Assembly (NCBI GenBank): GCA_016788165.1 | Contig: JAEUTH010000017.1 | Span: 124,001-188,000, forward strand | DNA from: Bacteroidia bacterium | GTDB taxonomy: Bacteria > Bacteroidota > Bacteroidia > AKYH767-A > OLB10 | Reading direction: 5' to 3' | DNA length: 64,000 nt | In this document: positions 35,369 to 44,408 of the stretch, piece by piece | Numbering within the stretch: the first letter of the stretch is position 1 | How the letters are laid out: every line of letters starts with the position of its first letter | Position numbers and translations under genes: made by a program | Notes under the pieces: generated by a model | Told to the model about the DNA's origin: nothing | Database searches by the model: none | The model's input: the letters and a program-made list of their open reading frames with translations, nothing else

Positions 35369-35944
35369 ATGAAAAAGACTTTAGTATTAGCTATCACCAT
35401 TACATTTTGTACATTTCAAAGCCAGGCTCAAATGCGCGATTCTGATAAAGCAGCAACCACTGTAACAGTAGGAGGTGAGTTGATGTATGCCAAAAAGAAC
35501 ATTGTTGAAAATGCAGTAAACTCGAAAGATCATACCACTTTGGTGGCTGCTGTAAAAGCTGCCGGCCTGGTAGAAACTTTAATGGGCAAAGGACCTTTTA
35601 CGGTTTTAGCTCCTGTTAATAATGCATTTGAAGACTTGCCTGCAGGTACTGTTGAAACGCTGCTTAAGCCTGAAAACAAAGGCACCTTAACGGCTGTACT
35701 TACGTATCATGTGCTTAGTGGTAATTATAGCTTTAATGATATTGCAGCCGCAATAAAAAAGGGTAATGGCAAAGCAGTTATGAAAACGGTACAGGGCCAG
35801 GAACTTACTTTTTGGATGAATGGCATGCATAACATATCTGTAACAGATGCTACCGGAGCTACCGCAAATATTGCTACTTATGATGTAATGCAGTCAAACG
35901 GTGTAATACATGTTTTGGATAAAGTGTTAATGCCAAAAATGTAA
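35369..35944 (+). CDS. Secreted fasciclin (FAS1) domain protein
   Basis: 191 residues with a signal peptide (ending QSQAQ near residue 21). One FAS1 domain spans about 50-190: NIVENAVNSKDHTTLVAAVK, LMGKGPFTVLAPVNNAFEDLP, LTYHVLSGNY, and the H2 motif SNGVIHVLDKVLMP. It is likely an adhesion or matrix protein in the envelope. It is monocistronic and followed by a hairpin terminator. Confidence 0.93.
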   Translation: MKKTLVLAITITFCTFQSQAQMRDSDKAATTVTVGGELMYAKKNIVENAVNSKDHTTLVAAVKAAGLVETLMGKGPFTVLAPVNNAFEDLPAGTVETLLKPENKGTLTAVLTYHVLSGNYSFNDIAAAIKKGNGKAVMKTVQGQELTFWMNGMHNISVTDATGATANIATYDVMQSNGVIHVLDKVLMPKM

Positions 35945-36016
35945 ATAGATTACTGCAACTTATCAGCAATAATTAAAAGGGGTGTGTAATTATTGAAATA
36001 GGTGTAAGTAAAAAGG

Positions 36017-36043
36017 GTGTAGGCATAATGCCTGCACTTTTTT
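36017..36043 (+). terminator. Intrinsic terminator after the fasciclin gene
   Basis: GTGTAGGC (36017-36024) pairs with GCCTGCAC (36030-36037) with one T-G wobble and a five-base loop, followed by six T. It ends just before the stop codon of the convergent porin gene. Confidence 0.85.
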
Positions 36044-36051
36044 ATTTTAAT

Positions 36052-37263
36052 TTAAAAATTTAATTGTGCTTGCAAGCGAAGCAAACTTCCATCTTGTTTA
36101 TTTGATGGTAGTAAATGGTCTTCATACCTTCTGTTACTGATGGTGTACATGGCAGTTAGTTCAAAGTTTTTACTGGCCTGCCATTCAATACCCAATTCGC
36201 TATCATTAACGGAATAACTGCGGGCATCGCGCTCATGTTTTTTGCCACCACTGTAATATTGCATTCTTACAAAAGGAGTTATAACATGGCTTTTAATTCG
36301 TGTCATATAACAAAGTGTTATAAAGCCACCGGTTAAGTCTTTGGTTTCAATCGAGTCGGTTACCGAATTGTATTCAGGGCCTTTGCCCATATTATACTCG
36401 GCTAATACACCAAATGGTTTGGGATATAAAACAAATGAAACAGCAGCTCTTTGATCGGTATATGACAGGTCGGACTTGTATTTAACACCACTGCTTAAAT
36501 TACTCTTAGGCAAAATAAATTTTCCGTTATAGGCTTGTACACTACCTTCTATAATTTGGTTTTTAATTTTTACCGGGTAGCTAATGCGGGCTGCAACATG
36601 GTTGTCGTTATTCAAGTCATATTGATTAGCGGTTTGGCCATTGTATGCCCCAACGCCAATTACACCATAATCACCACTTCCTTTTAATCCACTACGAACC
36701 AGTTCGCTATACAAGGTTCGTATATGGCTTGGTGCCCAATAAAAGAAAATACCTAAATCGCGTTCATTAGCCACACCACTGTTTGTTGCATCGGCACGGT
36801 CTAATGGCAATCGGTTTTGACTCGACTGCATGTTTTCGAAACCGTATGGTACTTTACTTTGACCTATTCTGAATCGGAATTCATTTTTACTATCTAATCC
36901 AACATCTATATAAGCATCACGCAACTGTGCAAAGTGTTGTTTGTCGGTACTTGCTGCGCTTGCAAAATCAGGTTGCACATAAAAATATACCTGCTTACTT
37001 AACTGGCCAAAGAAAATTATTCGCATACGTCTGATAAAAAAGCCACCATTGCCACCCCATGATTTATCACACTGCTCACAACCTAAATCGTTATTTGTTT
37101 CGAGTAAACGGTTGTATCGCAATTGCATGTAGCCTCTAACTGAAATGCTTTCGAACCATTTTTTTTCAGGCTTATTTTCTTTCGGTTTGATACTATCGGT
37201 TGTTGTGTTCTGTGCCGTTGCTGTTATACTTAAAAACAGTAAAGCTGCTAATATTGCCCGCAT
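36052..37263 (-). CDS. OprO/OprP-type phosphate-selective porin
   Basis: 403 residues with a signal peptide (MRAILAALLFLSITATAQ). The mature start SVRGYMQLRYNRLLETNND and FIRRMRIIFFGQLSKQVYFYVQPDFA, with FRIGQSKVPYGFENMQSSQNR, are hallmarks of the Porin_O_P family. It ends LLRLQAQLNF with a terminal Phe as expected for an outer-membrane barrel. It forms a 16-stranded anion pore in the outer membrane, usually for phosphate. No phosphate regulator or pst gene is in the window, so specificity is by family only. Confidence 0.9.
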   Translation of the reverse strand: MRAILAALLFLSITATAQNTTTDSIKPKENKPEKKWFESISVRGYMQLRYNRLLETNNDLGCEQCDKSWGGNGGFFIRRMRIIFFGQLSKQVYFYVQPDFASAASTDKQHFAQLRDAYIDVGLDSKNEFRFRIGQSKVPYGFENMQSSQNRLPLDRADATNSGVANERDLGIFFYWAPSHIRTLYSELVRSGLKGSGDYGVIGVGAYNGQTANQYDLNNDNHVAARISYPVKIKNQIIEGSVQAYNGKFILPKSNLSSGVKYKSDLSYTDQRAAVSFVLYPKPFGVLAEYNMGKGPEYNSVTDSIETKDLTGGFITLCYMTRIKSHVITPFVRMQYYSGGKKHERDARSYSVNDSELGIEWQASKNFELTAMYTISNRRYEDHLLPSNKQDGSLLRLQAQLNF

Positions 37264-37576
37264 TGATTAATTTTTATGGGGCAAAAGTGTTATCGCAGCA
37301 TTACTATAAAGTTAACGCATCTTGCTGTTATATTATCATAATGTTAATTCGTAACACAAACAAAACATCCCATTTATCTCTTATTATTAGTTACGTGTAA
37401 TCACTTCCATTACTAAAGCAATGCATAAAATATAATGCTACACTAACCAATGCTAATTTTATACTTGTGATACCCCAAATGATTTAGAAACTACTTAATA
37501 AAACAATGTTAATAATCTATGTATGAGTTAAAGTGTATTATAATTCGCTTAATTGGTCAGTTATATATTTAATAAA
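37264..37576. other. Divergent intergenic region, no gene seen
   Basis: 313 AT-rich bases between the porin (minus) and the sortilin-like gene (plus). On the minus strand CACTTTTG (37289-37282) is a one-mismatch -7 box for the porin. No RNA gene, long repeat or further ORF is evident. Confidence 0.5.
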
Positions 37577-40500
37577 ATGAGAAGTTACATTTACATGTTA
37601 TCGGTTTTAATTTTTTCAAATTGGCTTTCAGGCACTTTGGTTCAATGTCAAAGTTTAGATACTGTGCAACTTAATGCCATGCAATACCGCTGCATTGGCC
37701 CATACAGAGGTGGCCGCAGTTGTGCTGTTGTTGGTGTAAACGACCAACGTAATGTGTTTTATATGGGCGCAACCGGTGGTGGGGTTTTTAAAACAACTGA
37801 TGGCGGCAGTAATTGGAAAAACGTGTCTGATGGTTATTTCGGAGGAAGCATTGGCGCAATAGCAATTAGTAATACGGATAAAGATGTAATTTATGTTGGG
37901 CAAGGCGAGCAAACAGTAAGAGGAAATGTTAGCGAGGGCTTTGGTATGTGGAAAAGCACTGATGCCGGCCGAACCTGGTTGGCGTGTGGATTAACGGATA
38001 CGCGCCATATCAATAAAATTGTAATTCATCCCAAAAATGCTGATGTTGTTTATGTTGCTGCATTGGGTCATTTATTTGGCAAGAATACAGAACGCGGTAT
38101 TTTTAAAACAACAGATGGTGGCAAAAGTTGGAAAAAAATTCTTTACGTAAATGATAGTGTGGGCGCAAGCGATATTTGTATGGATCCCAACAATCCGATG
38201 ATTTTATATGCAGGCATGTGGCATGTAAAACGTACACCATATAGTTTCGAAAGTGGTGGGCCCGGTTCAGGATTGTATAAAAGTATAGATGGTGGCGAAA
38301 CCTGGAAAAACATTTCCGGTAGTGATGGATTGCCCACCGATACATTAGGTATTGTGATGATTGCTGTTTCGCCCGTAAACAGTAACAGGGTTTGGGCTAT
38401 GATAGAAGCGCCCGAAGGTGGTTTGTTTAAAAGCGATGATGGCGGCCAAAGTTTTAGCCGCATTAATGATGAGCGTAAAATCAGGCAACGTGCCTGGTAT
38501 TATTCACGCATTTTTGCCGATACAAAAAATCAAAATACGGTTTATGCATTGAATGTTGAGTTCTATAAAAGTACCGATAGCGGTAAAAATTTTAAAGCCA
38601 TTAGCACACCACATGCCGATCATCATGATTTATGGATTGACCCAATTGATAACCAGCGAATGATTGTAGCTGATGATGGTGGCGCACAAATTTCGTTTGA
38701 TGGTGGCGACAACTGGAGTACATATTATAACCAGCCTACCATGCAGTTTTACCGGGTTAATACCGATAATCATTTCCCATACCGCATTTATGGCGCCCAG
38801 CAAGACAACAGTAGTATTCGTATTTTAAGTCGCAGTAACAATCAAAGCATAACTAACAACGATTGGGAAAATACAGCCGGTGGCGAAAGCGGACATCATG
38901 CCATTGACCCAACCAACGACAATATTGTATATGGTGGTAATTATGGAGGTTACTTAGAGCGTTTAAATCATTTAACCGGTGAAAGCAGAAATGTATCCGT
39001 ATGGCCCGATTCGCCCATCGGCTGGGGAGCCGATAGTTTGAAATATCGCTTTCAATGGAACTTTCCCGTGTTTTTTTCGCCACATCAAAAAAATAAATTG
39101 TATGCAGCAGGTAACCAACTTTTTACCAGTAACAATGAAGGCCAAAGCTGGACTGCAATAAGTCCCGACCTAACGCGCAACAATAAATCAACACAACGTG
39201 CAAGCGGTGGCATAATAACAAAAGACAATACAACCGTTGAATATTATGCAACAATTTTTGCAGCCGTTGAATCGGCTTATGAACCAAATTTATTATGGTG
39301 TGGCAGCGATGATGGGCTTATCCATGTAAGTAAAAACGGTGGGGCAAACTGGCTAAATGTTACACCTGCTAATTTACCAAAATGGGTTCTGATAAATCAA
39401 ATTGAAGTTGATCCATTTAATAAAGGAGGCTTATATGTTGCAGCAACCAACTATAAAAACGATGATTTTAAACCCTATTTATTACACACTACCGATTATG
39501 GTAAAACCTGGCAAGCTATTACCAATGGTATAAACAACATGCACTTTACCCGTGTTATAAAGGCCGATCCGAAACGAAAAGGTTTGTTATATGCAGGTAC
39601 TGAATATGGCATGTACATATCATTTAACGATGGAAAAAACTGGCAAACATTTCAGCAGAATTTACCCATAGTGCCTATTACCGATCTGGCAATAAAAGAT
39701 GATGACTTAATAGTTGCTACACAAGGCCGTAGCTTTTGGATTTTAGACAATCTTACTTTATTACATCAGATGGAAGCTATGGATATGCAGCAAAAAATAA
39801 AGCTATACAAGCCTCGTAATACATACTTATTCCAGCATGGTTACACCGCCAAGCCTGTAAATGCCGGTGCTAACCCACAAGCCGGTGTCGAAATTCCTTT
39901 TTACCTTAAAACAATTGAAAAAAGTACTACTGTTACTATACATGTACTTTATGCCGATACGGTTATAAAAAGTTTCAACAGTCAGGCCAGTACCGAAAGT
40001 GATAAATGGAAACTGAAACAAGGCTTAAATAAAGTTGTGTGGGATATGACCTATCCCGAAGCTTATAAGTTTGATGGAATGGTTACATGGGCGGGTACTG
40101 GTGGCAAGGTACTTGCATGCCCGGGCAATTATAAAGTAAGATTAATATCAGGTATGGATACATTATCAACAGGTTTTGAATTATTAAAAGTGCCTTATTG
40201 GGATGCAACCGATGCCGATCTGAAAGCACGAACTGATTTTTTACTGGCATGTCGCAATAAATTAACCGAAACCAATAAATCAATAACTAACATCAGAGAT
40301 ATACGTTATCAACTTAATACGGTTTCGAAAAGGATGGATGCGGCCACTATTGATTCAACAGAAAGGATTAAAATTGAAGATGAAAAACGTGCTATTGAAA
40401 AAAAATTAGCGGTGATTGAAGAAACATTATATCAAACCCGAACACGAGCAGTACAAGATGTTTTAAACTTTCCGATTAAGCTAAATGATAAACTTGCCGA

Positions 40501-40693
40501 TTTAATGAATAATGTATCACAAGGTAATACAGCGCCATCCCAGCAGGCAAAGGATTTTTATAATGAAATTGCAACTCAGATAGATTTGCAGCTTCATGCA
40601 TTTAACAACCTGATTAAAAACGATATAAAACAGTTTAATACCCATGTTAATGCAGCGCAAGTACCGGCTGTACAATTGCAACCCATAAAATAA
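37577..40693 (+). CDS. Large secreted sortilin/VPS10-like BNR beta-propeller protein
   Basis: 1038 residues from the ATG at 37577; the in-frame ATG at 37553 adds eight residues that spoil the signal peptide. Signal MRSYIYMLSVLIFSNW... is followed by YRCIGPYRGGRSCAVVGV, the start motif of a Bacteroidota family often labelled glycosyl hydrolase or VPS10/sortilin. Many BNR/Asp-box units (KTTDGGSNWKNV, KSTDAGRTWLA, KTTDGGKSWKKI, SFDGGDNWSTYY, HTTDYGKTWQAI) span about 60-720 and form one or two propellers. The last 200 residues are helical and charged. It is probably a periplasmic or secreted binding or protease-like protein; no catalytic site is assigned. No T9SS domain is visible. Confidence 0.82.
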   Translation: MRSYIYMLSVLIFSNWLSGTLVQCQSLDTVQLNAMQYRCIGPYRGGRSCAVVGVNDQRNVFYMGATGGGVFKTTDGGSNWKNVSDGYFGGSIGAIAISNTDKDVIYVGQGEQTVRGNVSEGFGMWKSTDAGRTWLACGLTDTRHINKIVIHPKNADVVYVAALGHLFGKNTERGIFKTTDGGKSWKKILYVNDSVGASDICMDPNNPMILYAGMWHVKRTPYSFESGGPGSGLYKSIDGGETWKNISGSDGLPTDTLGIVMIAVSPVNSNRVWAMIEAPEGGLFKSDDGGQSFSRINDERKIRQRAWYYSRIFADTKNQNTVYALNVEFYKSTDSGKNFKAISTPHADHHDLWIDPIDNQRMIVADDGGAQISFDGGDNWSTYYNQPTMQFYRVNTDNHFPYRIYGAQQDNSSIRILSRSNNQSITNNDWENTAGGESGHHAIDPTNDNIVYGGNYGGYLERLNHLTGESRNVSVWPDSPIGWGADSLKYRFQWNFPVFFSPHQKNKLYAAGNQLFTSNNEGQSWTAISPDLTRNNKSTQRASGGIITKDNTTVEYYATIFAAVESAYEPNLLWCGSDDGLIHVSKNGGANWLNVTPANLPKWVLINQIEVDPFNKGGLYVAATNYKNDDFKPYLLHTTDYGKTWQAITNGINNMHFTRVIKADPKRKGLLYAGTEYGMYISFNDGKNWQTFQQNLPIVPITDLAIKDDDLIVATQGRSFWILDNLTLLHQMEAMDMQQKIKLYKPRNTYLFQHGYTAKPVNAGANPQAGVEIPFYLKTIEKSTTVTIHVLYADTVIKSFNSQASTESDKWKLKQGLNKVVWDMTYPEAYKFDGMVTWAGTGGKVLACPGNYKVRLISGMDTLSTGFELLKVPYWDATDADLKARTDFLLACRNKLTETNKSITNIRDIRYQLNTVSKRMDAATIDSTERIKIEDEKRAIEKKLAVIEETLYQTRTRAVQDVLNFPIKLNDKLADLMNNVSQGNTAPSQQAKDFYNEIATQIDLQLHAFNNLIKNDIKQFNTHVNAAQVPAVQLQPIK

Positions 40694-40769
40694 TTTATTA
40701 TTGTCATTCGTTGCTTCACATCAGAATAATTACAATTCCAAAATCAAGTTCAATTTAAATATTAATCAA

Positions 40770-41939
40770 ATGAAAAAATCAATTTTAGGTATAAGCATTA
40801 TAATTTTCTGCCAGATATTTTCGGCTTGCAATGTACCTGCACAATCAAATTCGAAACCCAAAAACAAAGGCGAAGGAGGTGGTAAAGGCAAATCAAAAAA
40901 TTTAAACCTGGCGCAGGTACCCAGTAAATTTCCGGCTATAATTGTTGATGATAACGGCAGCAAACCCGCAATGCTTAAAGGCTTACATATTGCAACAAAA
41001 TGGCGTCATGAGTTAGATCAAAAGGCATTAAACAATCCGGATGTTACATCTGTAACGCTTTATGGATGGTGGATGGATATGAATCCACAAAAGGGTGTTT
41101 ACGATTGGAGTCGTTTAGATGGAGAGTTAACACGCTTTACAAATGCAGGCAAAAATATTGGTTTAATGTTGGCCGGTGGTATGCGTTGCCCGGCCTGGAT
41201 TTTTGATGAAGGTGTGCGACACTTTACCATTGTAGAGTTTAAGCATGGTGGCAAAGGCAAAGAGTTTTCGCATGAGCAACCGGTAGTTTATGACAGAGCT
41301 TACATTGATAACTTCAACACGTTTGTAAAAGCCCTGGCTGCTCACATGAAAACCATGCCTTACTGGAATAAACTAACGCACGTTTCGATAACAGGTGTTA
41401 ACCGCACCACTGCAGAATTTAGGTTGCCTGCACAAAGTAATATGGAGGTTGATGGCGTAACCAGTACCGATGCAACTGATCTTTGGAAAAAAAATGGATA
41501 TAGTGCTACTGTAGTTTTAAAAGCATTTGAAGAGATAACCAACGTTGTTGCAACTGCTTTCCCAAATCGTTATTTGATAATTCCAATCATAAATAATACA
41601 GCAAGTGCTTTTCCGGATATTGATAAAGTAAATATACCAACCGAAGGTTTAAAGTGGCTCAAACAAAAATACCCCAACCATGCTGCTGCACAATACACAG
41701 CACTTACACCAAACTTTAATGGATTGGGATTTGTGCAAACAGTACGCGAAATGGGCATTCCAATTGGTTATGAATTAAACGAAAGTAAAAACCGTTTAAA
41801 CGAAGATGAAAAGTTTTTTAAAGATGGCGTTCAAAAAGGTATTGATGCCAAGGCTTTGTATATCGAAATATTTCCGGAAAATGCCATACGTTTTACGCAA
41901 GCTACTACCACATTAAGCCCTAAAATAAATATGCAATAG
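40770..41939 (+). CDS. Lipoprotein with GH-like TIM barrel
   Basis: 389 residues from the ATG at 40770 (an earlier ATG at 40701 lies upstream of a proper lipoprotein signal). Lipobox IFSAC puts the acylated Cys at residue 20. A Lys/Gly-rich linker (KPKNKGEGGGKGKSKN) is followed by a domain resembling GH42/GH5-type barrels: VTLYGWWMDMNPQKGVYDWSRL, NIGLMLAGGMRCPAWI, HVSITGVNRTT, and IGYELNESKNRL. The usual acid/base and nucleophile Glu pair cannot be placed with confidence. It follows the sortilin-like gene by 76 bases and ends at a terminator, so the two probably form an operon. Confidence 0.65.
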   Translation: MKKSILGISIIIFCQIFSACNVPAQSNSKPKNKGEGGGKGKSKNLNLAQVPSKFPAIIVDDNGSKPAMLKGLHIATKWRHELDQKALNNPDVTSVTLYGWWMDMNPQKGVYDWSRLDGELTRFTNAGKNIGLMLAGGMRCPAWIFDEGVRHFTIVEFKHGGKGKEFSHEQPVVYDRAYIDNFNTFVKALAAHMKTMPYWNKLTHVSITGVNRTTAEFRLPAQSNMEVDGVTSTDATDLWKKNGYSATVVLKAFEEITNVVATAFPNRYLIIPIINNTASAFPDIDKVNIPTEGLKWLKQKYPNHAAAQYTALTPNFNGLGFVQTVREMGIPIGYELNESKNRLNEDEKFFKDGVQKGIDAKALYIEIFPENAIRFTQATTTLSPKINMQ

Positions 41940-41970
41940 TTTTTAAAAATCATTTTTAAGCCCATAAAAA

Positions 41971-42004
41971 AAGCCGAAACGTAAAAGTGTTTCGGCTTTT
42001 TTTA
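41971..42004 (+). terminator. Intrinsic terminator
   Basis: AAAGCCGAAAC (41971-41981) pairs with GTTTCGGCTTT (41990-42000) around an eight-base loop, then a T-run. It ends the lipoprotein transcript ahead of the convergent tRNA gene. Confidence 0.92.
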
Positions 42005-42018
42005 TTTTAATATTTAGG

Positions 42019-42098
42019 TGCCCGAGACGAGATTCGAACTCGTACGTTTGCACGCCACCCCCTCAAGATGGTGCGTCTACCAATTTCGCCACCCGGGC
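42019..42098 (-). tRNA. tRNA-Leu (anticodon GAG)
   Basis: 80 bases on the minus strand, beginning GCCCGGGTGGCGAAATTGG. The acceptor stem GCCCGGG pairs with CTCGGGC (one G-U), the anticodon stem CCATC/GGTGG encloses loop TTGAGGG with anticodon GAG, a long variable arm marks a class II tRNA, and the T arm ACGAG-TTCGAAT-CTCGT is canonical. Discriminator is A. CCA is not encoded (CCT follows). It reads CUC and CUU. Confidence 0.97.
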
Positions 42099-42109
42099 AT
42101 TGAAGCCGC

Positions 42110-42117
42110 CAAAACTA
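42110..42117 (-). promoter_or_regulatory. Candidate -7 box (TAGTTTTG) of the tRNA-Leu gene
   Basis: On the minus strand TAGTTTTG is an exact TAnnTTTG match, 11 bases before the tRNA 5' end. TTTC lies at the -33 position with an 18-base spacer (three of four bases). Placement and distance fit a tRNA promoter. Confidence 0.55.
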
Positions 42118-42188
42118 CAATATTTAAACCGGTCTGAAAATTTGTTGACTATATTTTCAATACAAAATATTTATCTTCACACAAACAC

Positions 42189-42578
42189 ATGGAACAAAAA
42201 CAAAACATAATTTGGTTACTCATTGTAATGGCGCTAATAGCTTTGTTATATGTAAACACGTGTGGCAAAAGCAAACCTGATGATTTACTTAACAAAGCAT
42301 TACTCGAACTTGACAGCGCTCAAAAAAATTTAGACACAGCTTTAGCACATATTGACTCGACCAGATTGATAATTGATAGTATGCAGCGACATTTTAATAG
42401 CTTTCAAAGCTCGGTTAATGCCATGCGTTTAGATGTACAGCAATTAAACAAAAAGAGCAGTGATAATTCCGCGGTGTTTAACAGTGCGCTTAAAGATTTA
42501 AAAATGCGCAATCAAAAAATATTGGAACAATTAAAAGTTAGACGTGACACATTGCCCGAAATAAAAATTATTAACTAA
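42189..42578 (+). CDS. Small membrane-anchored coiled-coil protein
   Basis: 129 residues. A short N-terminus, one membrane span at about 9-23 (IIWLLIVMALIALLYV), then a long coiled coil (about 35-115: LLNKALLELDSAQKNLDTAL, MQRHFNSFQSSVNAMRLDV). The C-terminus is basic. A Cys (NTCGKS) directly follows the span. No known family is recognised. The next gene starts four bases after the stop and also encodes an envelope coiled-coil protein, so the two probably work as a pair. Confidence 0.6.
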   Translation: MEQKQNIIWLLIVMALIALLYVNTCGKSKPDDLLNKALLELDSAQKNLDTALAHIDSTRLIIDSMQRHFNSFQSSVNAMRLDVQQLNKKSSDNSAVFNSALKDLKMRNQKILEQLKVRRDTLPEIKIIN

Positions 42579-42582
42579 ACCA

Positions 42583-43134
42583 ATGCGCTTCATAATTTTA
42601 CTGGTAATAATTTGCATAACCTCATTTAACACGCACGCCCAAGTGGCCGATTGTGACAGTAATGCCTATGCCGTTTTTAGAAAATATAAAGGCAACTTGG
42701 TACCTATAACTTGCGATACGATGTATTTGCTTAATAAGTTTACTTTTAAATTAATGCATGAAACCTATAACATGTATAGGCAACAAAATTTATTGCTCGG
42801 TCAATATCAATTGGTAAACGATAGTATAGCATCATTGTATGAGCTGCAATTAGATACACAACGGATGTATTTTGATACGCTGAATGCCTATTTTCAAAAA
42901 CTGGCAAATACGGCCGATACTTTGGTAAGTAACTCTAAAAATCAATTGGGTTCTATAACCAAAAACCTTAATGTGATTGAGAAACAAGTAAACGCTGCGA
43001 AAACGAATATCAGCGATGCAAGCAATAATATTATCGAAGCCAAAAAACAAATGCGTAAACAACGATTAAAGTGGGCTGTAGGCGGTTTTGCCATTGGTGC
43101 CGGAGCTACTTTTTTGGCTACACTCATTTTATAG
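42583..43134 (+). CDS. Exported coiled-coil protein with C-terminal membrane span
   Basis: 183 residues. Signal peptide (about 1-20, ending NTHAQ), a periplasmic coiled-coil region (about 60-150, with LGSITKNLNVIEKQVNAAK), a basic stop-transfer stretch (KKQMRKQRLK) and a final membrane span GGFAIGAGATFLATLIL. Topology is therefore periplasmic with a C-terminal anchor, complementary to the N-terminally anchored partner encoded just upstream. Function is unknown. Confidence 0.6.
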   Translation: MRFIILLVIICITSFNTHAQVADCDSNAYAVFRKYKGNLVPITCDTMYLLNKFTFKLMHETYNMYRQQNLLLGQYQLVNDSIASLYELQLDTQRMYFDTLNAYFQKLANTADTLVSNSKNQLGSITKNLNVIEKQVNAAKTNISDASNNIIEAKKQMRKQRLKWAVGGFAIGAGATFLATLIL

Positions 43135-43226
43135 CGAAAATAAATTGGTCCGCTGTTATCAAATTCAATTCAAATAAATGTGAGTGCGGTAATGTTTTGT
43201 AAATACGAATGATTTGATTTGCGCCA

Positions 43227-43844
43227 ATGGAAGAATCATTAAAAAGCTGTATTGTTTTTCCGATAACAACATTTGGGCCTACAGTAGTTTTTACCGAAAT
43301 AATAAAACACCAACAAGTTTACATTGAAGTAAACGAGAATTTTATAAAACAAACCTGGCGTTCGCGCTATGTAATTGCCGGTGCCAATGGTGCGCAAACA
43401 TTAGTGGTTCCGGTGCAAAAAGCCAACAGCAAACAATTGATGAGGGATGTAAAAATTGATAATACGGTGCCTTGGCAACGTAACCATTGGCGAAGTATTG
43501 AAGCTGCTTACAACAAATCGGCTTTTTTCGAATATTATAAAGATTTATTGCTGCCCCTGTTTACTGATAAGTTTGATTTGTTGATTGACTATAATTGGGC
43601 TACTTTATTGTATTTACACAAGCATTTACAAATAAATACCGTATTGCTGAAAACCATTATGTATGAAACCGATTATGATTTTGATTATCGGAATTTTGAG
43701 CAAATAAAATTTGTTGAGCCCATTCCATACAATCAGGTTTTTATGTACAAGCGCAAATTTATTCCATACACAAGTGCATTGGATTTATTGTTCAGTTTGG
43801 GGCCTAAGTCTTCGCAATATTTAACCAACTCAGCGTTGCACTAA
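43227..43844 (+). CDS. WbqC-like family protein
   Basis: 205 residues, no signal peptide. VFPITTFGPTVVFTEII at the start and FIKQTWRSRYVIAGANGAQTLVVPV, then WQRNHWRSIEAAYNKSAFFEYY, are the signature of the WbqC family, whose members lie in polysaccharide loci and are thought to assist sugar transfer or modification. The molecular role is not established. The last four bases overlap the end of the convergent gene at 43841. Confidence 0.85.
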   Translation: MEESLKSCIVFPITTFGPTVVFTEIIKHQQVYIEVNENFIKQTWRSRYVIAGANGAQTLVVPVQKANSKQLMRDVKIDNTVPWQRNHWRSIEAAYNKSAFFEYYKDLLLPLFTDKFDLLIDYNWATLLYLHKHLQINTVLLKTIMYETDYDFDYRNFEQIKFVEPIPYNQVFMYKRKFIPYTSALDLLFSLGPKSSQYLTNSALH

Positions 43845-44407
43845 TTAAGGCGTTTATTTACTAAGGCATTAGCCAGCTCAAACAATTGATTAGGCGAAAG
43901 TTTGCGCCAATTTACCTGGTTAAGTTCACCGCCAAACACCAAATAGTAATCAATATTATTTTTGATAAATTCATTCAATACATGTTCTCTGAAATTGATA
44001 GCTACAATCCATCCATCTTCAATATCATCGAACCACTCCTGATAGTAACAGTCATCACTTGCATGATAATTTAAAACATTTTCGCCTATTAATATAAACT
44101 TGTTTATCCCCTCAAGGGTTAATACATCTATTATATCACGTTTTAACAGCATGATGTCGTTGTTTATGGCATCATTCCACTCGCCAATAAATTCAATAAC
44201 AGCAAAACCTGTTTCGTAATCGGCATAAATAATTTTAAGGTACAGTGTGTTGCTTCCAAAATCATCCCACTGCGGGTGTATGTAGTAATTGTATATTTTA
44301 TTACTGTATTCAAACTCGCTGTATTCCTGGCCATAAAAAGGCGAAAGCGCATCTTCATTAGCCACATATAAATCGCGCCAACGATAAAAAGGTTCTAAAT
44401 CTTGCAT
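43841..44407 (-). CDS. Acidic, aromatic-rich cytoplasmic protein of unknown function
   Basis: 188 residues from the ATG at 44407, which lies just after the murQ stop; the frame extends to 44437 inside murQ, which is less likely. No signal peptide or membrane span. The sequence is rich in Asp, Glu, Tyr and Trp (YYIHPQWDDFGSNTLYLK, CYYQEWFDDIEDGW). I do not recognise the family. It is tightly linked to murQ on the same strand, so co-expression is likely; any functional link is unknown. Confidence 0.6.
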   Translation of the reverse strand: MQDLEPFYRWRDLYVANEDALSPFYGQEYSEFEYSNKIYNYYIHPQWDDFGSNTLYLKIIYADYETGFAVIEFIGEWNDAINNDIMLLKRDIIDVLTLEGINKFILIGENVLNYHASDDCYYQEWFDDIEDGWIVAINFREHVLNEFIKNNIDYYLVFGGELNQVNWRKLSPNQLFELANALVNKRLN

Positions 44408-44408
44408 C

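Noticed and set aside
37553-37576. Upstream start codon for the sortilin-like gene
   Set aside because: It would place eight extra residues before a clean signal peptide; the ATG at 37577 is preferred.
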